A stretch of 16,979 bases of DNA, from assembly GCA_001275005.1 (NCBI GenBank), contig JWZX01000726.1, forward strand, positions 1-16,979, given 5' to 3'. This document shows, one piece after another, positions 1 through 9,580 of this stretch; the first letter of the stretch is position 1; each line of letters starts with the position of its first letter. A program made the translations under genes and the position numbers. This stretch comes from Chrysochromulina tobinii. Taxonomy: Eukaryota > Haptophyta > Prymnesiales > Chrysochromulinaceae. The notes beneath the pieces are model-generated. The model was not told the DNA's origin. It searched no databases and was given only the letters and a program-made list of their open reading frames with translations.

Positions 1-10
1 TTGCCAGTGC

Positions 11-111
11 TCAGCGCCGGCGCGCGGGGCGGGACACGAGGTTGAAGGCGAGGGCGAGTGCAAAGAAAGCGAGGCAGCCAAGGGCGGATGGCGGCAGAGG
101 CGGCTCGTCTG
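11..111 (-). CDS. Possible terminal exon of an unidentified minus-strand gene
   Basis: On the minus strand a clean acceptor-like sequence (a T/C-rich stretch ending in GCAG at 112-115) precedes an open stretch that ends in a TGA at 11-13. In the frame that uses this stop, the translation is short, proline-rich at first, then strongly hydrophobic (roughly LGCLAFFALALAFNLV) and ends with a basic tail, as a C-terminal membrane anchor would. No ATG is available in this frame and no upstream exon could be placed with confidence, so this may be chance in GC-rich DNA. The plus strand also has an open stretch here (42-287) with no recognisable features. Confidence 0.2.
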
Positions 112-508
112 CTGCGGCGACAAGAAAGACAAGGCCAAAGCTGGGCCTTTACCCTTGGAGCAACCTTCTCGCGCTGACCTCGCAAGCGGCTTTGTGGCTG
201 TGGCGCTCTTCCTCGTGGCGTGGCCCGGGCGCGTGGCAAGGCTGGGTGCAATTCAAAGGAAGGGCCGTTGTGAGGTACAATCATTGAGGTTTGTGCGGTA
301 TTCAGCCGTTTGCTCCTGCCGTGCGCGGACGTGATCGATTCACGATTGAGTGATTGCATACATTAGGGTTTGTGGGGTCCCATGATTTCGCAGGTGGGGG
401 TGTGAAATCACAGAGTACCATTGCAAAAAAGTGTTGCGTGAACAGTCTCGTGTGAATACTCGGCCGCTTACGGGCTTCACTCTTCGAAGTCCCCCTTGCT
501 GAGAAGCA

Positions 509-533
509 TTGACTTGACTCGACTTGACTGGAC
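509..533. repeat. Degenerate TTGAC pentamer repeat (5 units)
   Basis: Five consecutive 5-bp units read TTGAC, TTGAC, TCGAC, TTGAC, TGGAC; three are exact and two have one mismatch. It lies about 80 bp upstream of the ATG at 611, so it is either in the promoter or the 5' untranslated region of that gene. The rest of 288-508 holds no gene that I can see. Confidence 0.6.
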
Positions 534-610
534 CAGGGACAGAACTTGACCACAGGAGACTGCAGGAGAGCGCAAGTAGAGAAGCGAAGTCGGCGTCCTT
601 CGTCGGTGCC

Positions 611-1282
611 ATGAAGCACGAGCATCATCTCGCTCGCACATGCTTGCAACTGCTATGTTTTGACGGCGCCATATCGATGGCCGCAAGTGGCTTCGCGGAG
701 ATTCAACCACTCAAGGCTGCGATGCTCACGAAGAGCTGGCGCGGGATGTTAGCCGAGGTGGACCAGAAGGTGGGAATTGTGCCAGAGCTCGGCGGTACAT
801 CGGTAGGGGTGAAGCGCTTTGGCCCCGAGCTGGAGCGGCGGACGCTGTGTGCAAGGCAGTTCGAACGATTTTACGAGTCCACGTTTGCCTTGGCTGCGGC
901 CGACAGATCGGAGGCACCTCTAGCCAAGCGAGAGCTTGTGCCATCACTAAGAATTGCCGACGCAAATCGTGGCGTCCTTGCCGCCGTGTATGCCTCGCTC
1001 GCGTCACCCTCGACGATGACTCTTGTTGAGCGAACCCCGAATGATGAGTGGAGCATTCTAGCGCTCACGATGAACCCAACAGAGCGGAAGATGGAGGTGA
1101 TCATCAACGCCGAGCTCGCAACGCTTGTCGAGCTTCGGGCATTTGCCTCGGCGAGCGGGTCGACGCTCCGCGTGCACGCTGACTGCAGAGCGACGCTTGC
1201 CGGCAGCGACGAGCAGTTAGGCCTCGTTCCCGTCGATTTAGGCGGGCTATGGTTCCGATGCAACCATGGAATATGCGATTGA
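611..1282 (+). CDS. Hypothetical protein, about 223 residues, unrecognised
   Basis: I do not recognise this protein. The open frame runs further upstream to about 524, but only through non-ATG codons; 611 is the first in-frame ATG, and a second ATG at 677 (MAASGFAEIQ) is an alternative. The translation looks like a soluble globular protein: mixed charged and hydrophobic residues, no transmembrane segment, no low-complexity run and few of the Arg/Pro/Ser strings that mark shadow frames in this DNA. The N-terminus has a weak hydrophobic patch (TCLQLLCFDGAISMAASGFA) that could be a targeting sequence but is not a clear signal peptide. The stretch MTLVERTPNDEWSILALTMNPTERKM, by composition and alternating pattern, suggests beta strands. 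It ends about 250 bp before COQ4 on the same strand. It could instead be one exon of a larger gene. Confidence 0.45.
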   Translation: MKHEHHLARTCLQLLCFDGAISMAASGFAEIQPLKAAMLTKSWRGMLAEVDQKVGIVPELGGTSVGVKRFGPELERRTLCARQFERFYESTFALAAADRSEAPLAKRELVPSLRIADANRGVLAAVYASLASPSTMTLVERTPNDEWSILALTMNPTERKMEVIINAELATLVELRAFASASGSTLRVHADCRATLAGSDEQLGLVPVDLGGLWFRCNHGICD

Positions 1283-1535
1283 GAATGTGTGTGTTGCGCC
1301 CGGGTTATATTTTAACGCCGTCCTCGTGCCCTCCTGTAGAAAAGTTTGTCTTTTGTCTCACCGGACCGTACCTAACGAGGCGAGCGACCATCGGGCGGCA
1401 AGCGAACGGCCCCTTGGGCTTGGCAGAGGGCGGTGCGCTTGATCTTGTGCCCAGGCCTGAACATGATTGTAGCAGTGTGGCTCTAAATCGAAACAGAAAG
1501 CTTCAGGGACGCACATTAAATTGGCGCAAAAACCG

Positions 1536-2354
1536 ATGTTCATATTCACATCGCCCTCGCAGACGTGTTTGGGTGAGTTTCGTGGTGTGTTTTGCTGTGT
1601 CACGATGCGCAACCATGCACCGCTCGGAGCGGCCCTGTATCCATTGCACGTGCCCACAAAGACCATGGGAAAGGCGTTGCTTGCAGCAGATGCCGCCTTC
1701 CGAGCGTTCACCAACCCTCGCGATGCGACCAGCGTTGGCGTGCTTGGTGAGGTGAGCGGCAGGCGAGCACTGCAGAGGATTCACTCGAGGATGGAGCGTC
1801 ATCCAGTGGGCCGAGCCGTGCTTCACGATCGGCCGCAAATCACGTCGCATACGCTCGACGGGATCTGCGGTCTGCCGCCACACACCTTTGGCGGTGCGTA
1901 TGCCGCATTCCTCAAGGAGCACGCCTTTGATCCAGACGAGCGTGCGCCTGTCCGCTTTGTCGACGACGCCGACCTTGCATACGTGATGCAGCGCTATCGT
2001 CAAGTGCACGACCTCTGGCACACGCTCTTCGGGCTGCCCCCGAGCTACTTTGGAGAGGTGGCGCTCAAATGGCTCGAGGCGGCCCAGACTGGCCTGCCCA
2101 TGTGCGTCGCGGGCGCCGCGGCCGGTGGCGTGCGGCTGCCCGTCGCGCAGCAATCCATCGTCACACGCCACGTGTTGCCATGGGCGGCACGGCATGCGGG
2201 CTCCACCGTAGACCTGATGAGCGTGTACTACGAGCGAGAGTGGGAGCGTCCACTGGAGGAGCTCCGCGAGGAGCTCCGGTTGGAGATGCCGCCGCCGGTC
2301 GTGCTCGAGCAGGCGCAGCACACTCGCCGCCGAGCGCGGCCAGATCCTCAATAA
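1536..2354 (+). CDS. COQ4: Ubiquinone biosynthesis protein COQ4
   Basis: COQ4 is a mitochondrial inner-membrane, matrix-facing protein of the coenzyme Q biosynthetic complex; recent work assigns it to C1 decarboxylation/hydroxylation of the head group, and it is needed for complex stability. The family core is visible from LYPLHVPTKTMGKALLAA near the N-terminus through FVDDADLAYVMQRYRQVHD to the C-terminal VYYEREWERPLEELRE. The metal-binding signature HDxxHx11E is intact: His158-Asp159, His162 and Glu174, counted from the ATG at 1536, followed by ALKWLEAAQTGLPMC. The length of 272 residues is normal for the family. 1536 is the first in-frame ATG; 1605 (MRNHAPLGAALYP, 249 residues) is a credible alternative that still keeps the entire core. 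No strongly basic amphipathic mitochondrial presequence is evident with either start. No intron is needed. The TAA stop at 2352-2354 overlaps an AATAAA hexamer (2350-2355), a possible polyadenylation signal. Confidence 0.95.
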   Translation: MFIFTSPSQTCLGEFRGVFCCVTMRNHAPLGAALYPLHVPTKTMGKALLAADAAFRAFTNPRDATSVGVLGEVSGRRALQRIHSRMERHPVGRAVLHDRPQITSHTLDGICGLPPHTFGGAYAAFLKEHAFDPDERAPVRFVDDADLAYVMQRYRQVHDLWHTLFGLPPSYFGEVALKWLEAAQTGLPMCVAGAAAGGVRLPVAQQSIVTRHVLPWAARHAGSTVDLMSVYYEREWERPLEELREELRLEMPPPVVLEQAQHTRRRARPDPQ

Positions 2355-2489
2355 ATCGGCATGGAAAAATCAGCCTAAAATTTTATGTTGGGCTGCGTCA
2401 TATTTCGCGCTCCGATACACGTGGATACGAAATTCAACGAATCGATATACGTATTAACCGTTTAACCCTGGCAACCGCGTCGACACCTC

Positions 2490-3101
2490 TCACCTCTCGT
2501 ACAATCTGCGACGAGGCAATACACGCGCGCCGGCTCGCTCAATTGTCGCGAGGCATGTCGACACGCGTTCTCGCAGTGGTTCTGGCATCAAAGGACACAC
2601 GGTTCGCATCGTGCTTTCAACGCCCATTGAGGCGAAGCATAAGCAGATCAGCGGTTGCAATAGGCATGGTGCAGCTGGAGGCACGTCGTCTGTCAGCACA
2701 GCCAGCGCCGCATTGCTCTCCATCTCCAGCGCCAGCTGCAGCGCAGTGTGCTTTGGCAGAGCGTGGACTCCCCTGGTGGCGCTCACTGGCCGAGCCGGAG
2801 CCTTCACAGCTCCCATCGTACCAGGCAGCGGCACGTGGGCAGTCTCAAAGGGAGCTCCGTCGATGATTTCGTTCTCCAAGAAGTCCAACAAGTCGATCCG
2901 CTCGTCGAGCCGAACGTTGTTGTTGGATAGGATGCCATTAGTGCTATGCGGCGTAGCTTGTCGCTGCGCTTGTGGCTGTGGTGTTGCTTCGCAGCGCTCC
3001 TTCTCTGCCGCGGATGACTTCTCCGCTTCACGGCACGCCTGCTCACCAAGCGAGCAGCTCAGGGCCGCCCTGAGCGACAGCTCGGCCGATTCGTTGCGCA
3101 T
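2490..3101 (-). CDS. Hypothetical protein with a UIM-like N-terminal helix
   Basis: I do not recognise this 203-residue protein. The minus strand is preferred over the overlapping plus frame (2611-3234) because it gives balanced composition, including LDERIDLLDFLENEIIDG near residues 65-82, whereas the plus frame is mostly Ser/Ala/Cys. Residues 4-20 (ESAELSLRAALSCSLGE) fit the ubiquitin-interacting-motif core hydrophobic-x-x-Ala-x-x-x-Ser-x-x-Glu (Leu10, Ala13, Ser17, Glu20), but the usual acidic run before it has only two Glu, so the match is weak. A charged Ala/Glu-rich helix follows (residues 20-40) and then a Gln/Pro/Thr-rich linker. 3101 is the first in-frame ATG; the frame opens further upstream without one, so a missing 5' exon is possible. 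The 3' end converges with COQ4, leaving 135 bp between the stops. The identity of the reading frame is itself uncertain. Confidence 0.4.
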   Translation of the reverse strand: MRNESAELSLRAALSCSLGEQACREAEKSSAAEKERCEATPQPQAQRQATPHSTNGILSNNNVRLDERIDLLDFLENEIIDGAPFETAHVPLPGTMGAVKAPARPVSATRGVHALPKHTALQLALEMESNAALAVLTDDVPPAAPCLLQPLICLCFASMGVESTMRTVCPLMPEPLRERVSTCLATIERAGARVLPRRRLYER

Positions 3102-3195
3102 AGCGCTACTCTGTCTCGAGCAGGCGATCCAGGTCGGGTGCCCCGCCACCGCTCGTGTCGAAAGAAGCCCGAACGAAACCCGACTCGAGAGGGTT

Positions 3196-3226
3196 CATCG
3201 GAGATTCCAGCTCGCATCGGAGATTC
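3196..3226. repeat. 12-bp direct repeat, each copy ending in ATG on the minus strand
   Basis: CATCGGAGATTC occurs at 3196-3207 and again at 3215-3226, 19 bp apart. On the minus strand each copy reads GAATCTCCGATG, so two candidate start codons upstream of the 2490-3101 gene share the same preceding bases. Confidence 0.8.
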
Positions 3227-3252
3227 TCATTTGAATGAGGTGAACTTTAGCA

Positions 3253-3262
3253 AATAAATATA
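3253..3262 (-). promoter_or_regulatory. TATA-like element upstream of the 2490-3101 gene
   Basis: The minus strand reads TATATTTATT here, an AT-rich island in otherwise GC-rich DNA, about 55 bp upstream of the ATG at 3198 and 150 bp upstream of the ATG at 3101. Read on the plus strand the same bases contain AATAAA, so this could equally be an unrelated polyadenylation-like hexamer. Confidence 0.2.
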
Positions 3263-4222
3263 ACCTTGGGCACGTGGTTGGTATGATTGCGGTCACAAAC
3301 TAACAACACAAAGGCTGTCGTGCTAAGATCCCTAAAGTGCCCGTCACGCAAGACTGTTCCTGCTTCCAGTTCCCGCTTCCCGGACGCAGGGTGCTAAGAA
3401 GGTGCCAAGTAAGCAATTGCAAGTGAGGCTTTCTTGCGCGCGTGCCCCCGGCCCCGGCGGTCCTAACTCCTGTAACGGCCGGCGGCGCGAATGAGGAATG
3501 TATCGGGTTGTAGATCCTCGGATCGGGAACCGACAAACAGACCGAACAAGTCCGAGGTGCGATCTGCGAACACGGTCGAACGCGCGAAACCCAAACCGCG
3601 AACAAACTCCGAGAAACGGATTGGAAAGTCGAAAGAGCCCGGTTGCGGTTCAACTCTCACTGGCGGTGCTGTGTAAAAAATAGGGTATTCACTCTTCCCG
3701 CGGTGTCGGTGCGCTGGGCCGCGCAATTTGGGCCCTAATTGGGCCCGCGCGGCCACAATGCACAAAAGAAGCTGCGTGGCGAAAGCAACTAAAATGGTTC
3801 TTTCTCGGGTTCTCGCTTTCCCCGGTCGGTCTCGGTCGCACTACCACGAGTGCCCCCCTTGACGCGCGCATTTGCTTCGCGTATCGCGATCCCGCGGTTC
3901 GGCCGCTTCTCTCTTGCATGTGGTGTGCCGCGTCGTCAGGTCGTGCGTGGCCTGCTTGCGCTCTCACTCGTTGTCCCCCTCCCCTTGGTGCTCGGCTGCT
4001 CCGGTGCATCTCCACTACGTGCCGGCACACGCCAGAGCGCTCTCGGCTCGTGCGCCACCCCGCGCCTCCAGTGCTATGTGTGCACAAGCCACGGAGCGAT
4101 GTGGCTGATCTCTGCGCTCTCCACCCGTGCGCGCGCCGTCGAGCGGCCGCCCGGCGTGGCACTGTGTGGCGCGTAACCAATGCGTCTCACATGTCGTCCG
4201 TGTGACGGTCTAAAGTGAGGCT
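3263..4222. other. Gene-poor interval of about 960 bp
   Basis: No convincing gene is seen on either strand. Several frames stay open by high GC alone, and their translations are Arg/Ser/Pro-rich without motifs or start with non-ATG codons. About 3530-3615 contains a blurred repetition of a motif like CGAACAAG-TCCGAG (3543-3556 and 3598-3613). A compact palindromic cluster lies at 3717-3754 and is listed separately. The interval separates the start of the 2490-3101 gene from the 3' end of the giant U-box gene, so it should carry the former's promoter and the latter's 3' untranslated region. Confidence 0.5.
3717..3754. repeat. Nested palindrome cluster (GC-rich inverted repeat)
   Basis: GGCCGCGC (3717-3724) pairs perfectly with GCGCGGCC (3747-3754). 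Between the arms are two GGGCCC palindromes (3730-3735 and 3741-3746), with AATT flanking the first one (3725-3728 and 3737-3740). The arms could form an 8-bp hairpin with a 22-nt loop; the inner GGGCCC copies can pair with each other. TGGGCC, a short motif known in plant promoters, is present in three copies, but its use in this organism is unknown. Confidence 0.7.
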
Positions 4223-7200
4223 TTAACGGCCGCGGCCGCCGCCCTGGCGCCCAGAGCCGCCGCGACTGTTGCTCCGGCCGCGCCCGCCGCTGCGGTTGTT
4301 GCCGCGCCCGGCGCGCCCGCCACGGGAGGGTGCGCCAGGTGGCGGCCGTTGCGACATCCACTCCTGGATCAGACGGCGAAGTGCCATGTTGGGCGTGAGC
4401 GCCAGGTGCGCTAGAGGCTCTCCGGTCAGCGGCGACATGGCAGAGTGCAGCAGCCACTGCTCGATGGCCACGCGCTCGTACGACTGGCCGTCGGCCGTTA
4501 CTACCGGATCCACCATCACATCATGCGTGATCGGGCATAGGTAATCTGCAGGCTCGTCCTCCTCCCCGCGCTTCAGACCGCCCAGCGCAAGCGCCGTGGC
4601 GGTGTGCGACGACGCGTTGCTCGCGGTCTTGGCCATGGTCGCCCGCTGCAGCGCCTCGTCGGCCGCGCGGAGTGACGCGGCGGTCGCCTCGGCCGCCGCG
4701 CGGGCAGTCGCCTCCGCTCGATCCTTCGCCGCCGCCGCCGCCGCCGCGGCCGCCAAGTCCATGGCAGGGACTGATGCGGCAGAGGAAGGCTCGGCTGAGG
4801 CGGTGCTCAACCAAGCTTCGGCCTCCGCGTCCGCGTCCGCCGCCTCCGCGAGCCATGCCTCGGCAGCGGCCTGCTCCGCGGCCTCCTCCTCGGTCAGCTC
4901 GAGCGGGTCGATGCGCGCCGTGTCGGGCGAAGCTTCCGCAGCACTCGGCGCGAGCGCGGGGGGTATCGGGATGGCAACTGCCGCAACAGGCACTGCGGGC
5001 AGCTGAGCGGCAGGTAGGACCACCGTCGACGTCGACACCTCGCCATGCTCTGCCACGGCCTCGCCCCCCACCGTCGCCGGCCGTGAGGCTGTAGTCTCCG
5101 GTTCGGTTGGAGCCGCAGCCTTCACATCCGAGCCGAAGGGATCAGTCGAGCCTAATATGGCATCCGAGCGGGCCGCGGCTGCCACATTAGGGTGGACCGC
5201 GGCTGCCTTCGGGAGGAGTCCTTGCGACGCCGACGCCGACGCCGACGCCGCTGGCTTCGCCGCCGTCTTGGGCGCCGCCACCTCGGGCGGGCTGATAGTC
5301 GCCGTCGGGACACTGGCGGCGTCGGCCGTTGCCGCCACCTCCTTACCTCCCTTCTTCTTCTTACCGGCGGCAGCCGCACCAGCGGCCGCACCGGCGGCCG
5401 CTGCAGCCCCGGCGGTGGGAGGCGAAGGCGGCGAGGGGGCGGAGGGTGCGGCAGCAGCCGAAGACGGCTGGACGGCCGATGGCTTGTGCGCAGGCGTCGC
5501 TACGGACGCTTTGGTCTTCGACGAAGAGGTCGTCGCAGGAGGCTCTTCATCCTCCGAGGCTCTTCTTCCACCCACGCGGTCGCGGTCGCGGCGAGCGTGC
5601 TTGTCACGCCCGCCGCCGCCGCCCCGATCGGCGGCGCCACCAGCCATGCCCTTGCCGGCGAGGAGGCGTTCACTGAGTTGCACCATGCCCGCGGCGCGCG
5701 CGATGCGCGCGTACACCCCCAGCGCGGCCGGCATGCTCATCGGTGCTACCGCTGCGAGCAGCAGCGCACCGATCGGCAGGTGGGGACGATAGAAGAGCTC
5801 CCCCCACGCATTGCTTGGGGTCATCAGGTATGCGAGGGCCGTCCACTTGCGCGTGCGTGCGTGCGGCGTGTCGGAGCGAAGCCCGATGGCTACCAGCACG
5901 AGGGCAGCGAGGCTCAGCGCGGGTGGCAGCAACACCGCCCAGTGAGGCTGGCTCGGCAGCACAGCGCCGGTGCTCAGCCCCTCGGCATCGGTCTCCACCA
6001 GAGATGGGAGCAAGCCGATGAGAAGGAGGGCACGCAAGAGCACGGGAGCAAAGCAGAGAACGCGCCAGACCTGCAGCCGTGGCGAGCGCGCCCACATTTC
6101 CCAACCATCACGCCAGTCGGTGGCGCGCTCTCCCAGCCCAGCGGAGGAGGAGGAGGAGGCACCGCCTTCAGTGATCAACGAGATCGCCGCCGGCAATGCG
6201 GCGGCGAAGGCATCCGTCTCAGGCCGACGTGCAAAGTATGGGCGCGCCTCGAGCAGCGGCCACCAGTCAGGCGCAGCGCTGGAGCTTCCGAGGACACTCC
6301 CAGTGGCGGCGGAGGTGGCCGCGCGCGCCGCGAGGGTAGCTGCGTCGGCCGCCGCCCAGGGCGGCGCGGAGAACGGCCACAGACGCACGAGGCCACCTCC
6401 ATAGAGCCCTCCCTCGAGCAGTCGCGAGAGCAGCACAAAGACCCCACTGGCGACACTCAGCCAGGCAAGCTGAACATTGGGCTGCGACTGCAGCACGCCG
6501 TCGGCGGCCAAGAAGATGGCGCCGATAGAGCCGGTAGAGGCGGCGGCGGCGAGCAACGCGAAGAGCAGGGTATCCTCAGGCGCGACCATCAAGCCCATCG
6601 GAAACAAGGCCGCCGGGCCAAGCAGCGCGATCGAGTACACCGCCAGGCTGAAGGAGCGATCGTGCACCGGCGTGTTGGCATGTGTGCGCCACGTGAGCCG
6701 CGCGGCGGCGAACAGTATCCCGCCAAGGCAGAGCGCGCCGACAGTGGTGACCGCCTCGGCCTGGCTCATAAGTTGCCATACCATCCCGTGCAACGTGCTC
6801 ACTGGAGCAGCCGCGGCGCGAGGACAGCCTGGCAGTGGCTGCGCGCGAAGGAGCGCGAAGGGCGCGCCGAACAGGAAGGCGCCGCCCGCCATCGCCGACA
6901 CGTCAGCACCTCCGATGGCCACATCGTCACTTGACAAGCCCTCGAGGGCGTCACCGCCGCTCCCGCTGACGCTCCCAGCACTGCCGGTCCAGCTGCCAAC
7001 CTCACCGGTAGCTGGCGTGAGGAGTGGGAGAAGGAAGCGCAGCTGGACGGCGCAGCACAGGAGCACCGAGGCAGACGCGCCGAAAAGGGCACCTAGTAGC
7101 GCGCCCAGGACGCTCGATTTCTTCTCCTCGAGCGCCGCGGCCGCCGCGGCCTGGGCCGCAGCGCCGCCACCGCTGCCGCTGCTGCTGGCGCCGCCACCAC

Positions 7201-9549
7201 CACCCACACCGGCACTCCCTCCGGCGCCCATGGCAGCGACGCCGCCGCCCGCACTCGCCTCGCGGTGCTGACGATGGAGCTTCGACGCGGCGACGAGGGC
7301 GACGCGTACGTGCCGCACCGCATACATGGCAAACACGAGCGCCGCCGGCAAAGCGAGCAGTGCGGCAAGCGCGCCGAGAGCGAGCGTGTGCGGGTGGCAC
7401 GGACCAGGCAGCCAGAGCAGAGCGACGAATCGCAGCACCGACGGCATCAGCATGGAGAGCAGCAAGGCCGAGTGCGAGGGCGGCTCGGAGGCGCCGAACC
7501 GATGGAGCTCAACCGAGGCATAGCCGGTGCCGAGTGCCGCCGCCAAGTGTACCCCGTCGAGGTGTGACGCGCCCGCCGCCGCTGCCTCAAGCACCTCCGC
7601 CGCTGACAAGCGCACAGGCGGATGCGAGCTCGTCCAGGGCGTGCCCGCCCTGGGAGTGCTGATCTCCCTGATCTCCCTGGGCAAGAGTTTCGCCGCCACC
7701 ATCTCCTCGGCAGTCGAGGTCGACTCGCCAGCCACCACGGCCGCCGCCGCGGCCGCCGCCGCGGCCGCCGCCGCGACGGCAACTGCCTCGTGGGCGACGG
7801 TCGCGGAGAGGGCGCTGGTCGCCGCGGGAGAGGCAGAGGGCGCCGCAGTGAGAAAGGTGGCGGCCGTCGAGGCGGCGACAGGGGCGGTGACGGCCGCCCT
7901 CGCGGCACGCTCCGCGCTTGCCAGAGCCGCGGACACGGCCTGAGCGGGCGCATTGAAGGTAACGGCTTCGGTGGCGAGGAGGAGCAGCAGCGTGGTGCCT
8001 ACAGCACACAGCTGTGCTTCCCACGGAGGCCGTAAACCTGGGTACGCGGGCAGCGTGGGCAGCCGACGGAGCGCCGCGAAGGCGGCTAGCACGATGCTCA
8101 GGTGCAGCAGTCCCGAGCCCGCGGCCGGTTGGCCGCTGGTCGCATGCAAGAGGAGCCCGCCCGCCCCAATCCACGTGCAGAGGGAGGTGAGCATTGGCGC
8201 GCCGCCGCCGCGCACGCGCGCTGAGAGGTGCAGGAGTAGCGCGAGCACACACGCGGTGCCGATCGTCGCGGCGCGCCAAAGACCGCCCGAGGGCGGGAAC
8301 GAGAGCGTCGGCAGAACCCATGCCCGCAGGAGCGGCACGCTGACCACTAGCACCGTCGCGGCCAGCAAGCCGCACTCTGTGAGCTTCGTGGGGTTCTCCC
8401 CGAGCTCGCTGATGGCCGCGCCGCTGCCGGGCGCGACGCCACTGGCGGCCGCACCGGCCACGCTGCCGCCGCCGCCGCCGCCGCCGCCGCGGCTCGTGCC
8501 GCGCGTGCCGCGCGTGCAGGTGAGCGCGACTATGAGCGATCCAAATGCGACGCTTGCGGCCGCGGCGACCGACCAGGTGGCTAGAGGTGCATCGGCGGGT
8601 AGCAGCAGCTGCGAGAGGACGCGCGCGGCGAGGGCGAGATGCAGGAGCGTGCGGAAGCCGACGAGCAGCGCGCGGCAGAGCACCGACGGGCGCGCCGCGC
8701 CGCGCTCGCGCTCAATGGTGCCACATGCCCACCACGACGCGAGTAGCAGCTGCAGCTCGAGAGCGTAGAGGGCCTTGCTGCCCGTCCACGCCGTTGGGAG
8801 TACGGGTGGCGTGCTCAGCAGCACGCGCATCACGGCGCCCAGCCAGAGCACGCCCGCGAGCGCGGACAGGAGGCGGCAAGGCAGCCAGCGCGCGAAGGCC
8901 CGGAACGGCGCTCCTGTGAGAGGATCGACGACGACGAGGTTGGCCGGCTGCTCTGTGAGTGTGAACAGCTCCGATGCAGAGACGGCGCACCAGAAGGCCA
9001 TGCCGGAGGGCACGACGGCGCGCGGCGCGATCGCGAGGCACGCAAGGCCCAAAGCCGCGCCGCCGCCGCCGCCGGGGAGCCATACCCAGCCGGAGCGCGG
9101 CCTCCACTCCGTCAGTTGAAGAGCTCCGAACGTGAGCGCAATCACCGCGAGCGCCGCCGCCATCGTCGGCAGATCTTCGGGCAGCTCGCCCAACACGGCG
9201 CGCCAGAGCACCGGCCCGGTGATCGGCGCCTTGAGGGAGGGGCCACCGCACGCGAGCCACATGAGCGCGAGAGGCGTGGGCAGCTGTTGGTACGCTGTCA
9301 TCAGCACCTCTGCCGAATCAGGCATGTCCAAATTAGGGTCGGATGCGCCCGCCGCCGCGGCGGCCATCGCTCGCACTGCGGCGACAGGGTCGATCCGAGC
9401 CGCCGCGCTGGCCCAGGGGGCTGCGCCACCCTCGCTGCTGCACCACGCCGCCGTGGCCGCCGTCGCTGGCGACGAGCACACCTCTGCGCATCGGTCGTTC
9501 ACGCACTGGCCCGCAGCACCGACTGCCGCCGCCGCCGCTGCGGCAGGAT

Positions 9550-9580
<31 letters not shown>

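Noticed and set aside
1503-2351. A 282-codon minus-strand frame antisense to COQ4
   Set aside because: His/Arg-rich shadow translation; the plus strand carries the full COQ4 core and metal motif.
2550-2760. A second UIM-like helix (LQLALEMES) in the hypothetical protein
   Set aside because: The residue at the conserved Ser position is Glu and the Ser is one position off, so it fails the consensus.
2611-3234. Plus-strand 207-codon frame overlapping the minus-strand hypothetical gene
   Set aside because: Ser/Ala/Cys-rich with no motif. The minus frame has more balanced composition, though neither strand is proven.
3850-4176. Plus-strand frame with a lipoprotein-like hydrophobic stretch (LLALSLVVPLPLVLGCSGA)
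   Set aside because: It resembles a bacterial lipobox, but the frame begins with GTG, the DNA is eukaryotic, and the rest is shadow-like.
5192-6934. A 580-codon plus-strand open frame inside the U-box gene
   Set aside because: Its translation is dominated by Arg runs and Gln/Gly, typical of the antisense of Ala/Gly-rich GC-rich coding sequence, and it has no domain. The minus strand gives coherent membrane segments.
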